Shown here piece after piece: positions 46,783 through 56,506 of a stretch of DNA of 64,000 nucleotides; within the stretch, counting starts at the first letter, position 1; each line of letters opens with the position of its first letter. The position numbers and the translations under genes were made by a program. A model generated the notes under the pieces. That model made no database searches and was not told the origin of the DNA. It worked only from the letters and a program-made list of their open reading frames with translations. The stretch comes from Pseudomonas rhodesiae (GTDB lineage Bacteria; Pseudomonadota; Gammaproteobacteria; Pseudomonadales; Pseudomonadaceae): assembly GCF_007858255.1 (NCBI RefSeq), contig NZ_VFEU01000004.1:310001-374000 (forward strand), in the 5' to 3' direction.

Positions 46783-49170
46783 TCAAGCCTGAACCCTCTG
46801 CGCCTCAACCCGGTCCCTGCCCGCCTGCTTGGCCACGTACACCGCCGAGTCGGCGCGTAGCAGCAACCCATCGATGCCTTCATCGCCCCGCCAACTGGCC
46901 ACGCCAAAGCTGGCGGTGACGATCCCCACCGGGTCCATCGGCGCACTGCGCAACGACTGCCACAATTCCAACGCCAGGCTGTAGGCCTGTTCAGCATCGG
47001 TGGTGGGGCACAACACCATGAACTCTTCACCCCCAAAACGACAGAACACATCGGTGCGGCGCAGACGCTGGCTGATGCGCGAGCACAACTCCTGCAACAC
47101 CCCATCGCCTACCGCGTGGCCATGCTTGTCGTTAATGCGCTTGAAATGATCGACATCCAACATGATCACCGACAATGCCCCCTGGGTTCGATTGAGCCTG
47201 GCAATTTCGGCGCGCAAGCGATCCTAAAAGTAGCGCCGGTTGTAAATGCCGGTCAGCGAGTCGGTGATGGATAAGGCACGCAACTCTTCTTCCACCCGCT
47301 TGAGATCGGAAATATCCGACACATACCCATGCCACAACGTACCGCCGCCGGGTAACTCTTCCGGGGTTGCTTCGCCACGAATCCAGCGCAGGCCGCGCTG
47401 CGGCAACAGCACGCGATACTCTTCGCGCCAATGGCTCAGTTGCAATGCGGACAGGCGCACCGAAGCGCGCACCCGCTCTGCGTCCAACGGATGGATGCGC
47501 TCGAACACGCGCTTGGCATCCTGCTGCAACAACCCCGTTTCGATTTCGTAGATATCGCGCATGCCGTCGCTGGCATAGATAAAGCGCCAGTTATCCTGAG
47601 GTTCCAGGGTGAACTGAAAGATCCCGCCGGGGACATGGGCGCTGAGCTTTTTAAGCAGCCGGTCGCGGACGGCCAGAGCTTCGTAGGCGCGCTTTTGCTC
47701 GGTCACATCCAGGTAAATCGCCAGATGCCCGACCCAAAGGCCGTGGTCATCCAGCAGGACGGTGGCCAGCATGGTGACGCTCAGCGGACTGCCGTCGTTT
47801 CGGATCAAGGTCCACTCGCGGGCTTCGTGCAAACTGTCGGGGCTTTCCACCAACATGGCCTGGCTGGCGGGAATGCGCTTGCCCATGGTCACGCCCAGTT
47901 TGGCGGAACGCATTTCCAGTTCTGTCGCCAGGTGCAGACTTTCTAGGGTCAACTTGCCCACCACTTGGTCGGCGGTGAAGCCGAGCATCTGTTCAGCGCC
48001 GGCATTGAACGTGTTGATCACACCGCGCAAGTCAGTGGCAATGATCGCAACCTGAGTGGCCGCGTTCAGCACACTGCGCAACTGGCCGTGGGCACCGCGC
48101 AATTCCTGCTCACGCAGACGCAACTGCTGGGTACGCTGCTCGACCATTTTCAAAGCACGCTGGCGCTGGCTGACCAGCATATACAGCAAGATGCTCAGCA
48201 GCAGGCTGAGCAAGCTGCCCATGATCAGGATAGCGGCCAGCGAAGAATGATTGGCCCGCGCGAATATTTCGCTCGGGCGCAGGGTCAAGGCATAGACATG
48301 ATCGCCCAGTGTCAGGCGCCGTACCCCCTCGAGGCGGCTGTCGGCCACGGCATTGTTGGATTCATAGAGCACACGTTGTTGCTGGTCCGAGGTGTCGACA
48401 ATCTGCATCACCAGGTTGTCCCGCTCCGGCTTGGGCAAACCGTCGGCCATCAGCTGGCGCATGCTGATCACCGCCATGACGTAGCCATAGGGCTGTTCAG
48501 TACCCGCCTCTCGGCTCACGGGGGCCACCAGCAATACGCCGGCTGCATAGGCCGGCTCCACGCCCACCAACTGCATGGGTTGAGACACCGCCAGCTTGCC
48601 GCTTTTATGCGCGCGCTCCAGCGCCGAACGCCGCAAGGGCTGGGCCAATAGGTCAAAGCCCAAGGGCGAACCCAACAGGCTCTGGGTCTGGCTGTAGAGC
48701 ACCGGCACGTACTCATCGCGCCCCGGCGCGGGGACCAGTTCACCCGCCGCGTTCAACTCACGGATCACGAAATCCACGCCCCTTTCTCGGGACACTTGCT
48801 GTTCAAACTGGCTGCGCTGCTGACGCAGCACCCGTGGCGCCCAGGCGTATGCGCGGGCGCGCAGGAGCAATGGCTGGGTAAACCCATCGAACTCTTCGCG
48901 GGACACATCGGAGGAATTGACAAAAAAACGCCGAAGGCTGTTAAGGCGTTGTTCCTGATCTTCAAAGCGCTCCTGCAAACGGGTGTAGCGCTCGTTGACC
49001 AGCAGTTGAAAGCGCTGGCGCACCTGTTGCTGATACAGATCGTGAGTGGCCCAGGCGACGATACCCGTCAAGGTACAACCGGCCAATAGCACCACCAATG
49101 CCACCAGCCAAGCCGATGCCTGCTCACTGATGAAGCCTAGGATTTTCGGGCGAACGGCTTGCAACGGCAT
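46783..49170 (-). pseudogene. CHASE-PAS-GGDEF diguanylate cyclase interrupted by an amber codon
   Basis: The reading frame runs from ATG 49170 (a GTG lies at 49179) to an in-frame TAG at 47224-47226, then continues without shift to 46783. The first part has two membrane segments (about 20-42 and 315-335), a CHASE domain, two PAS domains, and the start of GGDEF (LRALSITDSLTGIYNRRYF). After the stop the frame reads DRLRAEIARLNRTQGA and FGGEEFMV, the cyclase active site. A single C-to-T change (Gln to stop) would explain it. Intact, it would make c-di-GMP. Confidence 0.88.
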
Positions 49171-49258
49171 AGGCAACACTCACAACGCCAGCGTGCGGGG
49201 GGTGTCACTTTGGCTTGGCCTTAAGTTATAGCTATCGGCCAGTAGTTTGACCAGCGCA

Positions 49259-49299
49259 AAAAAGCCGCAAGCCTGGAATATCCTGGCTTGCGGCTTTTT
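49259..49299. terminator. Bidirectional terminator after rlmL
   Basis: AAAAAGCCGCAAGCC and GGCTTGCGGCTTTTT form a 15-bp stem with A- and T-runs on both sides; it ends the rlmL transcript on the minus strand. Confidence 0.92.
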
Positions 49300-49308
49300 A
49301 TGCAGCCA

Positions 49309-51573
49309 TCAGCGAGCGGTGATTTTCCACGCGCGGTGGATTTTCGCATTGCGCGCGAAATCCGGGTCGATGGTTTTGTCGCTGATTTCCTCGACTGCAT
49401 AGCGTTCGCTGAGATTGTCTTCCAACTGGAACTTGCGGAAGTTGTTGGAGAAGTACAGCACGCCGCCCGGTGCCAGGCGGGCCATGGCCAGGTCGAGCAA
49501 CTGCACATGGTCGCGCTGCACGTCGAAGATGCCTTCCATGCGCTTGGAGTTGGAGAAGGTCGGCGGGTCGATGAAGATCAGGTCGAACTCATCGCGACTG
49601 GCTTCCAGCCACGCCATCACATCGCCCTGCTCCAGGCGGTTCTTGTCGGAGAAACCGTTGAGGGAGAAGTTGCGACGCGCCCAGTCCAGGTAGGTCTTGG
49701 ACAGATCGACACTTGTAGTGCTGCGCGCACCGCCCTTGGCCGCGTGCACACTGGCAGTGGCGGTGTAGCAATACAGATTGAGGAAACGCTTGCCGGCCGC
49801 CTCTTTCTGAATGCGCATACGCATCGGGCGGTGGTCGAGGAAGAGGCCGGTGTCCAGGTAATCCGTGAGGTTGACCAGCAGCTTCACACCGCCCTCGCTC
49901 ACCTCAGTGAACTTGCCCTGGGCGCTCTGACGCTCGTACTGCTTAGTACCGCTCTGACGCTCGCGACGCTTGACCACCACGCGGCTCTTGTCGATGTTCA
50001 GCGCCTGGGGAATAGCCGCCAGAGCATCGAACATGCGCGCGGAAGCTTTTTCCGGGTCGATGGACTTGGGCGCGGCGTACTCCTGCACATGCACCCAGTC
50101 GTGGTACAGGTCGATGGCCATGGAGTATTCCGGCATATCGGCGTCATACACACGGTAGCAATCCACGCCCTCACGCTTGGCCCACTTGCCCAGCAGCTTG
50201 AGGTTTTTTTGCAGGCGATTGGCGAACATCTGCCCGCCTTCGCTCAAGCGCGCCTGCTCGACCACGGGAGCCGGGGCCGGTTTGATCGGGTTACCGTTCT
50301 TGTTGTACTGGCGTTCTTGCGGCTCGGTCGGGGCCTGGTCGTATGCAGCCTGCTCGCGTTCGGCCTGGCGCTGTTCCGGGGTACGGCGCTCGCCGGTGAC
50401 GAACTGGTCGGGGTTGACCTTGATCAGCAGCAATTTGCACGGCAAGGCGCCGTTCCAGAACGAGTACTGCTTGTGGCTGCGGATGCCCATGCGCTTGCCC
50501 AGGTCGGGCGCACCGGTGAACACTGCGGCTTCCCAGCCCATGCAGGCTTGGCGCAGACGTTCGCCGAGGTTCTGGTAGAGGTACAACAGGCTGGCTTCAT
50601 CGCCCAGACGCTCGCCGTAAGGCGGGTTGCAGATCACCAGGCCTTTCTGGTTCTGGTCCGGGCGCGGCTCGAAGGTCCCGACCTCCCCTTGGTACACCTT
50701 GATCCAATGGCTCAGACCGGCGCGCTCAATGTTGTTGCGCGCGGGTTGAATCAGGCGCGGGTCGGCTTCGTAACCTCGAATCCACAGCGGCGTTTTGTTC
50801 ATGCCAATCGCGGCGCGCTCGGTGGCCTCGGCGTGCAGCTTTTTCCACAGCGCCGGGACGTGCCCGAGCCAGGTGGTAAAGCCCCACAGTTCACGGTTGA
50901 GGTTGGGCGCCATATCGGCCGCAATCATCGCGCCTTCCACCAGGAAGGTACCCACGCCGCACATCGGGTCGGTCAGCGCACCGCCTTCAGCGGCGATACG
51001 CGGCCAACCGGCGCGAATCAGGATCGCGGCCGCCAGGTTTTCCTTCAGCGGCGCCGCGCCCTGCTGCAGGCGATAGCCGCGCTGGTGCAGGCTATGACCG
51101 GAGAGATCGAGGGACAGGATGGCTTCGCCACGGTCCAGACGCAGGTGGATGCGCAAGTCCGGATTGATCTTGTCGATGGATGGGCGCTCGCCGGTCGGAG
51201 TGCGCAGTTTGTCGACGATCGCATCCTTGACCTTCAGCGCGCCGAAGTGGGTGTTGTCGATACCGGAGCCGTGACCGCTGAACTCCACTGCCAGAGTGCC
51301 GTCAGGGACCATGTGGTCGGCCCAGTCGATATCCAGCACGCCGTGGTAGAGGTCTTCGGCGTCCTTCATGGGGAAACGCTTGAGCACCAGCAGCACGCGG
51401 TTGGCCAGGCGCGACCAGAGGCACAGCCGGTAAGCGGTCTCCATGTCGGCCATGCCGCGCACGGCCGAAGTGTGCTCGCGCGCGTCCTCAAGGCCAAGCC
51501 CGACGGCTTCCTCGATCAGCAGGCCTTCGAGGCCCTTGGGGCAGGTGAGGAAGAGTTCAAAACGGTCCGACAT
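49309..51573 (-). CDS. rlmL: RlmL (RlmKL), dual 23S rRNA methyltransferase
   Basis: This 754-residue fused enzyme makes m2G2445 (RlmL part) and m7G2069 (RlmK part) in 23S rRNA. N-terminal THUMP, then a methyltransferase with DPMCGVGTFLVEGA and the catalytic VICNPPYGER; the C-terminal half has LNLYCYTATASVHAAKGGA and IDPPTFSNSKRM. The ATG at 51573 (MSDRFELFLTCPKG) is the conserved start. It is read away from rmf. Confidence 0.94.
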   Translation of the reverse strand: MSDRFELFLTCPKGLEGLLIEEAVGLGLEDAREHTSAVRGMADMETAYRLCLWSRLANRVLLVLKRFPMKDAEDLYHGVLDIDWADHMVPDGTLAVEFSGHGSGIDNTHFGALKVKDAIVDKLRTPTGERPSIDKINPDLRIHLRLDRGEAILSLDLSGHSLHQRGYRLQQGAAPLKENLAAAILIRAGWPRIAAEGGALTDPMCGVGTFLVEGAMIAADMAPNLNRELWGFTTWLGHVPALWKKLHAEATERAAIGMNKTPLWIRGYEADPRLIQPARNNIERAGLSHWIKVYQGEVGTFEPRPDQNQKGLVICNPPYGERLGDEASLLYLYQNLGERLRQACMGWEAAVFTGAPDLGKRMGIRSHKQYSFWNGALPCKLLLIKVNPDQFVTGERRTPEQRQAEREQAAYDQAPTEPQERQYNKNGNPIKPAPAPVVEQARLSEGGQMFANRLQKNLKLLGKWAKREGVDCYRVYDADMPEYSMAIDLYHDWVHVQEYAAPKSIDPEKASARMFDALAAIPQALNIDKSRVVVKRRERQSGTKQYERQSAQGKFTEVSEGGVKLLVNLTDYLDTGLFLDHRPMRMRIQKEAAGKRFLNLYCYTATASVHAAKGGARSTTSVDLSKTYLDWARRNFSLNGFSDKNRLEQGDVMAWLEASRDEFDLIFIDPPTFSNSKRMEGIFDVQRDHVQLLDLAMARLAPGGVLYFSNNFRKFQLEDNLSERYAVEEISDKTIDPDFARNAKIHRAWKITAR

Positions 51574-51971
51574 GGGGCATTCCAGGCTTTTCAGCAATAA
51601 GTGAACGGGCGACGCATCGCCGGTCCGGTTTTCAATCAAGCACTTTTCTTGAAGAGTGCTCGCGTGGCACGAATGTGCCGTTCCACCCCGGCTGCCAGGC
51701 CGTTGGGCCTTTATTTACGGGGCAGATAAAAATGTGTAGCAACAAAAAGAAATATTCCGACCCTTCGTCGAATAATAACCGACTGCAACAGACGGACATT
51801 CTTACTTAAGGATTAAACCTTTCCTCTATGCGGGGTGCATCATAGCTGGCTTTGCCAGACAAATGGGGCGTAAAGCCATCCCAGCTTATGGCTATAGCAT
51901 CGTTATCGTTACGTGCTTATGACAAAACGATCATTGAATCCATGTGACCTATTGGTTAGAACTCACCACAG

Positions 51972-52064
51972 GTTGGCGCCGTAACGACGCCAACACATCG
52001 GCTCGCCACGCCGGCAGCGAGCCCACCAACGGCAGAAAAACTCTGCCCGGCCTCAGACGAGGCC
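51972..52064 (+). promoter_or_regulatory. Three-hairpin leader upstream of rmf
   Basis: Three consecutive stem-loops precede rmf: GTTGGCG/CGCCAAC (51972-51994), GCTCGC/GCGAGC (52001-52022) and GGCCTC/GAGGCC (52049-52064). They would fold in the 5' UTR if transcription starts upstream of 51972. The remainder of the 51574-52104 gap has no gene I can support. Confidence 0.55.
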
Positions 52065-52104
52065 GAAGGATATCAAGACAGTCAACAAGTGAGGGAAACA
52101 CCCT

Positions 52105-52320
52105 ATGAGAAGACTTAAGCGTGATCCGTTGGAAAGAGCGTTTTTACGCGGATATCAATATGGCGTTCATGGCAAATCCCGTGAGCTTTGCCCATTTACT
52201 CTACCGTCGGTACGCCAAGCCTGGATCAACGGCTGGCGCGAAGGACGCGGCGACAACTGGGACGGTATGACAGGCACTGCGGGAATCCACAGACTCAACG
52301 AACTTCACGCCGTCGGCTAA
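52105..52320 (+). CDS. rmf: Rmf, ribosome modulation factor
   Basis: The 71-residue basic protein matches Rmf (MRRLKRDPLERAFLRGYQYG, ELCPFTLPSVRQAWINGWREGR). Rmf dimerises 70S ribosomes into inactive 100S particles in stationary phase. RBS GAGGGAA precedes the ATG. It lies between rlmL and pyrD, the order I also recall in P. aeruginosa for rmf and pyrD. Confidence 0.95.
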   Translation: MRRLKRDPLERAFLRGYQYGVHGKSRELCPFTLPSVRQAWINGWREGRGDNWDGMTGTAGIHRLNELHAVG

Positions 52321-52407
52321 TCAGGGCACTTAATTCCGACACACCACCTTTGAAGCTGTAACGACTTACCATGCGCGCCCCATCCGGGCGGCGGGCTTCG
52401 GCCCAGG

Positions 52408-52432
52408 GGGCTCCTTGATGGAGCCCTTTTTT
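52408..52432 (+). terminator. Rho-independent terminator after rmf
   Basis: GGGCTCC (52408-52414) and GGAGCCC (52420-52426) form a 7-bp stem with a TTGAT loop and a following T-run on the plus strand. It ends the rmf transcript before the convergent pyrD. Confidence 0.9.
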
Positions 52433-52443
52433 ATGGGCGCCGT

Positions 52444-53472
52444 TCAGGCCTTTCTGGGCAATGCGGCAATCGCATCCACCGACTCACGAATCAACGCCGG
52501 GCCTTTATAGATAAAGCCAGAGTACAACTGCACCAGGCTCGCACCCGCGGCGATTTTCTCGGCCGCGTGCTTGCCTTCAGTGATGCCGCCCACCGCGATG
52601 ATCGGCAAGCGCCCCGCCAGCTCGGCGGCCAGCACCTTGACGATATGAGTGCTTTTATCGCGGACCGGCGCACCCGACAGACCGCCCGCCTCGTCACCAT
52701 GGGCCAGACCTTCGACGCCGGCACGACTCAAAGTGGTATTGGTGGCAATCACCGCGTCCATTCCGGAATCCACCAGGGCCTGGGCCACCAGCACGGTTTC
52801 TTCGTCGCTCATGTCCGGGGCGATCTTGATCGCCAGCGGCACGCGCTTGCCATGCCGAACGGCCAGGTCTTCCTGACGCTGGCGCAGGGCTTCGAGCAAT
52901 TGCTTGAGGGAATCACCGAACTGCAGGCTACGCAGGCCTGGGGTATTCGGCGAACTGACGTTAACGGTGACGTAGCTGGCGTGGGCATAGACCTTGTCCA
53001 GGCAGATCAAGTAGTCGTCCACCGCGCGCTCGACCGGCGTGTCGAAATTCTTGCCAATATTGATGCCGAGAATGCCGCTGTACTTCGCGGCCTGGACCCG
53101 TGACAGCAGGTGATCGACGCCCAGGTTGTTGAAGCCCATGCGATTGATGATCGCCTCGGCTTCCGGCAGGCGGAAGATGCGAGGCTTGGGGTTGCCCGGC
53201 TGCGGTCGCGGCGTCACGGTGCCGATCTCAACAAAGCCAAAGCCCAATTGCGCGAAACCATCAATGGCCGCACCGTTCTTGTCCAGGCCGGCAGCCAGCC
53301 CGACCGGGTTCGGGAAGTCCAGCCCCATCACCGATACCGGCATTTTTGCCGGCGCCTTGCACACCAGACCATTGAGTCCCAGGCGGCCACCGGCACCGAT
53401 CAGGTCCAGGGACAGATCGTGGGAGGTTTCCGGGGAGAGTTTGAACAACAGCTGGCGGGCCAGGGTATACAT
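52444..53472 (-). CDS. pyrD: PyrD, class 2 dihydroorotate dehydrogenase
   Basis: PyrD oxidises dihydroorotate to orotate at the membrane with quinone. The 342-residue protein has an N-terminal amphipathic extension (class 2), [23 protein letters not shown] with the catalytic Ser, NTTLSR, and the C-terminal IIAVGGI FMN segment. The frame starts at ATG 53472 ([12 protein letters not shown]). Confidence 0.95.
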   Translation of the reverse strand: MYTLARQLLFKLSPETSHDLSLDLIGAGGRLGLNGLVCKAPAKMPVSVMGLDFPNPVGLAAGLDKNGAAIDGFAQLGFGFVEIGTVTPRPQPGNPKPRIFRLPEAEAIINRMGFNNLGVDHLLSRVQAAKYSGILGINIGKNFDTPVERAVDDYLICLDKVYAHASYVTVNVSSPNTPGLRSLQFGDSLKQLLEALRQRQEDLAVRHGKRVPLAIKIAPDMSDEETVLVAQALVDSGMDAVIATNTTLSRAGVEGLAHGDEAGGLSGAPVRDKSTHIVKVLAAELAGRLPIIAVGGITEGKHAAEKIAAGASLVQLYSGFIYKGPALIRESVDAIAALPRKA

Positions 53473-53559
53473 GGGCGGGCTAGACTCGGATGGCGACGAA
53501 GGTGGCGGCGATTATAGCCGGGGTAACCGCGCGCAGGCGAGGCGTGCCGCCCAACGTCG

Positions 53560-54018
53560 CTAACGCTGCATGACCAGGGCCTCATAACGCGCCCAGATTT
53601 TTTCGGCATAGCGCTGGCGCAGTACATCGCGCTCCGGCCCAGAACCCGGCCCCACGTTGTAGGCGCCCACTGCAGTCCAGTTGTAGCCGAAGCGCTGGAT
53701 AAACTCGGCGAGTATCGACGCGCCAACCTCCACCGACAGGCACGGCTCGTTCAACAAACGCTCCTCGGTAATCCCCAACTTGAGCAGGCGCGGCAAATGC
53801 ATGCTGTTGATCTGCATCAGGCCGATGTCTCGGGTGCCGTTGCTGTTGGCGGTGTTTACCGCGTCAGCTCGATAGCCCGACTCCACCGCGGCGATGGCTT
53901 GCAATAACTCCGGTTCAATGTCGTAACGACCGGCAATTTCCTCCCAGCAGTAGGCCAACGCCGGATGCGCGCTCATCAACCAACCAAAGAGCAGCGCCTT
54001 GCTCCAACGCTTATCCAT
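53560..54018 (-). CDS. IagB/SLT-type lytic transglycosylase
   Basis: The 152-residue protein has a signal peptide (LLFGWLMSAHPALAYC) and a lysozyme-like SLT domain with catalytic E46 (AAVESGYRADA), GLMQIN and AVGAYNVGPGSG. Such small enzymes (IagB/IpgF type) open the wall for type III secretion. The start overlaps the HilA-like gene's stop by 8 bases, so the two are coupled. No other intact type III genes are in the window beyond the three upstream. Confidence 0.85.
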   Translation of the reverse strand: MDKRWSKALLFGWLMSAHPALAYCWEEIAGRYDIEPELLQAIAAVESGYRADAVNTANSNGTRDIGLMQINSMHLPRLLKLGITEERLLNEPCLSVEVGASILAEFIQRFGYNWTAVGAYNVGPGSGPERDVLRQRYAEKIWARYEALVMQR

Positions 54019-54400
54019 GTCGGACCTGACCGCAGGCAGAACACACTTGCCCCCCTTGAGTGTGCCCGTCTCGGCGCACCTTGACCGGACAGTTAAAGCG
54101 ATAGCCCCTGCCGTAGATCGTCTTGATAAACCCCTTGTCGGCGCCCAAATGTTTGCGCAGCGAGTAGATGCACCGTGTCAGGGATTCTTCGGCGACCTCG
54201 CCTTGGGGCCAAACCAGCTCCAGCAAGCGATCCTTAGTCATCAGCGCACCACCCGACACCAGCAGCAATCGCAAGACATGCCACTCCTTGGGCGGCAATT
54301 GAATATCGGCGCCCTCACCGGTCAAGCGCCCATCGCCATGCAAGGTCCAACAGGCAAAAGCCAGGGAAACCGTCGTCAATTCATCATTCACGACGCCCAT
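54011..54400 (-). CDS. HilA/ToxR-like winged-helix regulator
   Basis: The 129-residue protein is little more than an OmpR/PhoB-type DNA-binding domain (LPPKEWHVLRLLLVSGGALMTKDRLLELVW, SLTRCIYSLRKHLG, IKTIYGRGYRF), followed by a short Cys-containing tail (VCSACGQ). There is no receiver domain. This type heads type III secretion control in Salmonella (HilA) and ETT2-like clusters. ATG 54400 has GAGG 5 bases upstream. It is coupled to the lytic transglycosylase gene. Confidence 0.82.
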   Translation of the reverse strand: MGVVNDELTTVSLAFACWTLHGDGRLTGEGADIQLPPKEWHVLRLLLVSGGALMTKDRLLELVWPQGEVAEESLTRCIYSLRKHLGADKGFIKTIYGRGYRFNCPVKVRRDGHTQGGQVCSACGQVRHG

Positions 54401-54552
54401 ATCTACCTCGGTATCCGACAACTGACATTGAAGTCCTTATTTCCTTGACTGGCGCTTGCGCCCACGCGACGACTATAAAAACCCGCCTGACAACCCACCC
54501 TAGGAAAAAGCTCAGAGATCCTGCGTTTTTTGGGATCACTGCGTAGGGCGTT

Positions 54553-54780
54553 TCACAACGTGAACGCACGTGGGGCCCACTCTTGATAAACCTCATGCAG
54601 CTCAACCCCCAAGCGGTCCTCCAGTTGCACCAACTCGCCCAAGGCCAGCAGTTGGCCGTTGACCCGAACTTCCACGCAGTGAATGACCGCTGGCGCCAAC
54701 GGCAACACCTTCCCTGGCGCAAAAGCGGCCAGACGCTTGCGGCTGATCAGTTGTTCCTGCAGAAGAATTTCCAAATGCAT
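54553..54780 (-). CDS. SpoA-domain mini-protein (FliN/SctQ C-terminal type)
   Basis: The 75-residue product is a single surface-presentation-of-antigens (SpoA) domain: LEILLQEQLISRKRLAAF, then VRVNGQLLALGELVQLEDRLGVELHEVY. Full SctQ/SpaO proteins carry two such domains and are much longer; short C-terminal forms exist as separate products in some type III systems. It starts 12 bases after the secretin stop with an AAGG ribosome site, so it looks expressed. The roughly 150-base gap to the regulator holds no gene. Confidence 0.7.
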   Translation of the reverse strand: MHLEILLQEQLISRKRLAAFAPGKVLPLAPAVIHCVEVRVNGQLLALGELVQLEDRLGVELHEVYQEWAPRAFTL

Positions 54781-54792
54781 GGGTCAATGCCT

Positions 54793-56235
54793 TTATTCAC
54801 GGGATCCGTCGCGATTTGGCCGCACGAACGCACGTTGCACACGCTCGTATTGCGCCGCGGTCAATGGAGGCGGCCCGCTGCCTGCGGCCGCGCCTTTCGC
54901 CTCTGCTGCAGCAGCGCGGGCCTGAATCACAAACAGGCGGACATCAGCCGAGCGTGCGGGCACCGTGCTACGGCTCTGTTCGCGCGAGTCACGGGGGAAC
55001 GCGCCCAGCCACAGGCGCTTGCCCTGGGAGACGCGCACCACGCTGCTGACCCCTACCCGCCCGACCCCTGCCGGTTTATCGCGCCGCCCCTTGGCACTCA
55101 TGGGGCGACCATCCTCAATATCCAGGAGCATCTCGATTTCGTTCGCTTCGGCAAAACGCGGCAGCACACTGACCTGAGTGGCGTAATGCACAGGCTTCCA
55201 CTCGGCGGTGTCATCCGCGCGGGCCGGCACATAGAAGGTATGGTTGTCGTTAAACACCGCCGGCACGTTCTCCTGAGTCAGAATCACCGGCAGCGTCACC
55301 ACCTTTGCTCGACGGCGGCGCTCCAGCGCAGCGATCTGCGCCATCAGGCGGTTATCCTCCAGCGGCTCCATGACACGAGTGGTCGAGGTTTTGGCATCTT
55401 CATCCCAGGCCAGGTTGAGTTTTTTCAGCTCATCGCGGCCCATGTCGACCAGCCACAGCGACACTTCGATCGATCGCCTGGGCGTATCCAGTTCCGCCAC
55501 CAGTTGTTCGATAAACCGCACCTGTGCAGGTTTGCCTCTGATCAGCAGGCTGTTGGTGTCCGGATAAGCGATGACCGCAAGACTTTTGTCGGCCAGCACC
55601 CCCTTGTGCTCACTGGCCAGCACCGCTTCGATTATTGACGCTATCCCCGAGACCCTGACCTTGCCCTCACCTATCGCGTACTCACGGTCCGCCACATGGG
55701 TGTTGAGTACCTGAACCACCCCAAAGGCCTGGTCACCCACGCGCAGTTCAGCGCGCTCGCGGTCCATCAATTGCGCCAGGCGCAACACCCGGTCGACATA
55801 GCTCGGCGGGCCGAACACATAGAATGTGCGCGCGCCGTCGGCACGCAGGGGAAAGTGGGATTCCTGCAGCCCAGAGCGACGCATGAGGCTGCGAAACCGA
55901 TCAATGGAAATATGCCGCAACGACACCGCCGAGCTTTTCGCTTCGCTGGCGTCATAGAGATAAAACCCTTGGCCGTCGCTGTACCAGATCAAGCCATGCT
56001 GCCGTGCCAGTTCTTCCAGGGTCTGCTGTGGCGCAGTCAAATCAAACAGACCACTGACGCGTTTGCGCGCCACCTCGCGACTCACCACGATCGGCAGACC
56101 CAAGGGTACCGACAGCGCGGTGAACACGGTATGCAGGCTCTCCTCCCGGGCCTGATAGGTCTCGCCCCAGGCCACTCCACATGCCAGCCACAGCGCGGCA
56201 CACAGCCACCAGCGGCGAAGGCGGCGGCGAGACAT
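54793..56235 (-). CDS. Type III secretion outer-membrane secretin (SctC family)
   Basis: The 480-residue protein has a signal peptide (RRWWLCAALWLACGVAWG), N-terminal secretin modules (ALSVPLGLPIVVSREVA, QTLEELARQHGLIWYSDGQGFYLYD), the N3-type segment LAVIAYPDTNSLLIRGKPAQVRFIEQL, and a secretin core (VVTLPVILTQENVPAVFND). The family's VP-x-LG-x-x-P-x-x-G-x-LF signature near the C-terminus is not intact: the chain reads RSTVPARSADVRLFVIQ. The start could also be GTG 56259, which has a better ribosome site. Confidence 0.85.
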   Translation of the reverse strand: MSRRRLRRWWLCAALWLACGVAWGETYQAREESLHTVFTALSVPLGLPIVVSREVARKRVSGLFDLTAPQQTLEELARQHGLIWYSDGQGFYLYDASEAKSSAVSLRHISIDRFRSLMRRSGLQESHFPLRADGARTFYVFGPPSYVDRVLRLAQLMDRERAELRVGDQAFGVVQVLNTHVADREYAIGEGKVRVSGIASIIEAVLASEHKGVLADKSLAVIAYPDTNSLLIRGKPAQVRFIEQLVAELDTPRRSIEVSLWLVDMGRDELKKLNLAWDEDAKTSTTRVMEPLEDNRLMAQIAALERRRRAKVVTLPVILTQENVPAVFNDNHTFYVPARADDTAEWKPVHYATQVSVLPRFAEANEIEMLLDIEDGRPMSAKGRRDKPAGVGRVGVSSVVRVSQGKRLWLGAFPRDSREQSRSTVPARSADVRLFVIQARAAAAEAKGAAAGSGPPPLTAAQYERVQRAFVRPNRDGSRE

Positions 56236-56506
56236 GCGTTCGAGGAAGTCAGCGTACACCGTGGAAGTTCCTGGGGGCTGGCAGAGGAAAGCGGCCATAC
56301 TGCGAGGCCGCCTCTTTTCAATCTTGATGGAAATTTAACGGCTGCCCCTCACGCTCACCCCGTGGCATGTGCCTTGCTATGAACTCTGTATCAAAGCGCG
56401 TACCAACGGCGGAACGGGCTTACGGACAAAGGCGTCGTTACCCGCAATGGCCTTGCATCGCCATCTGAGGGAGCGACGCTTTTTTTGAATGAAAAGGTAG
56501 GTGCGG

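Noticed and set aside
49288..51600. 770-codon plus-strand frame opposite rlmL.
   Set aside because: Fully antisense to rlmL, whose motifs are intact; such shadows are common in GC-rich DNA.
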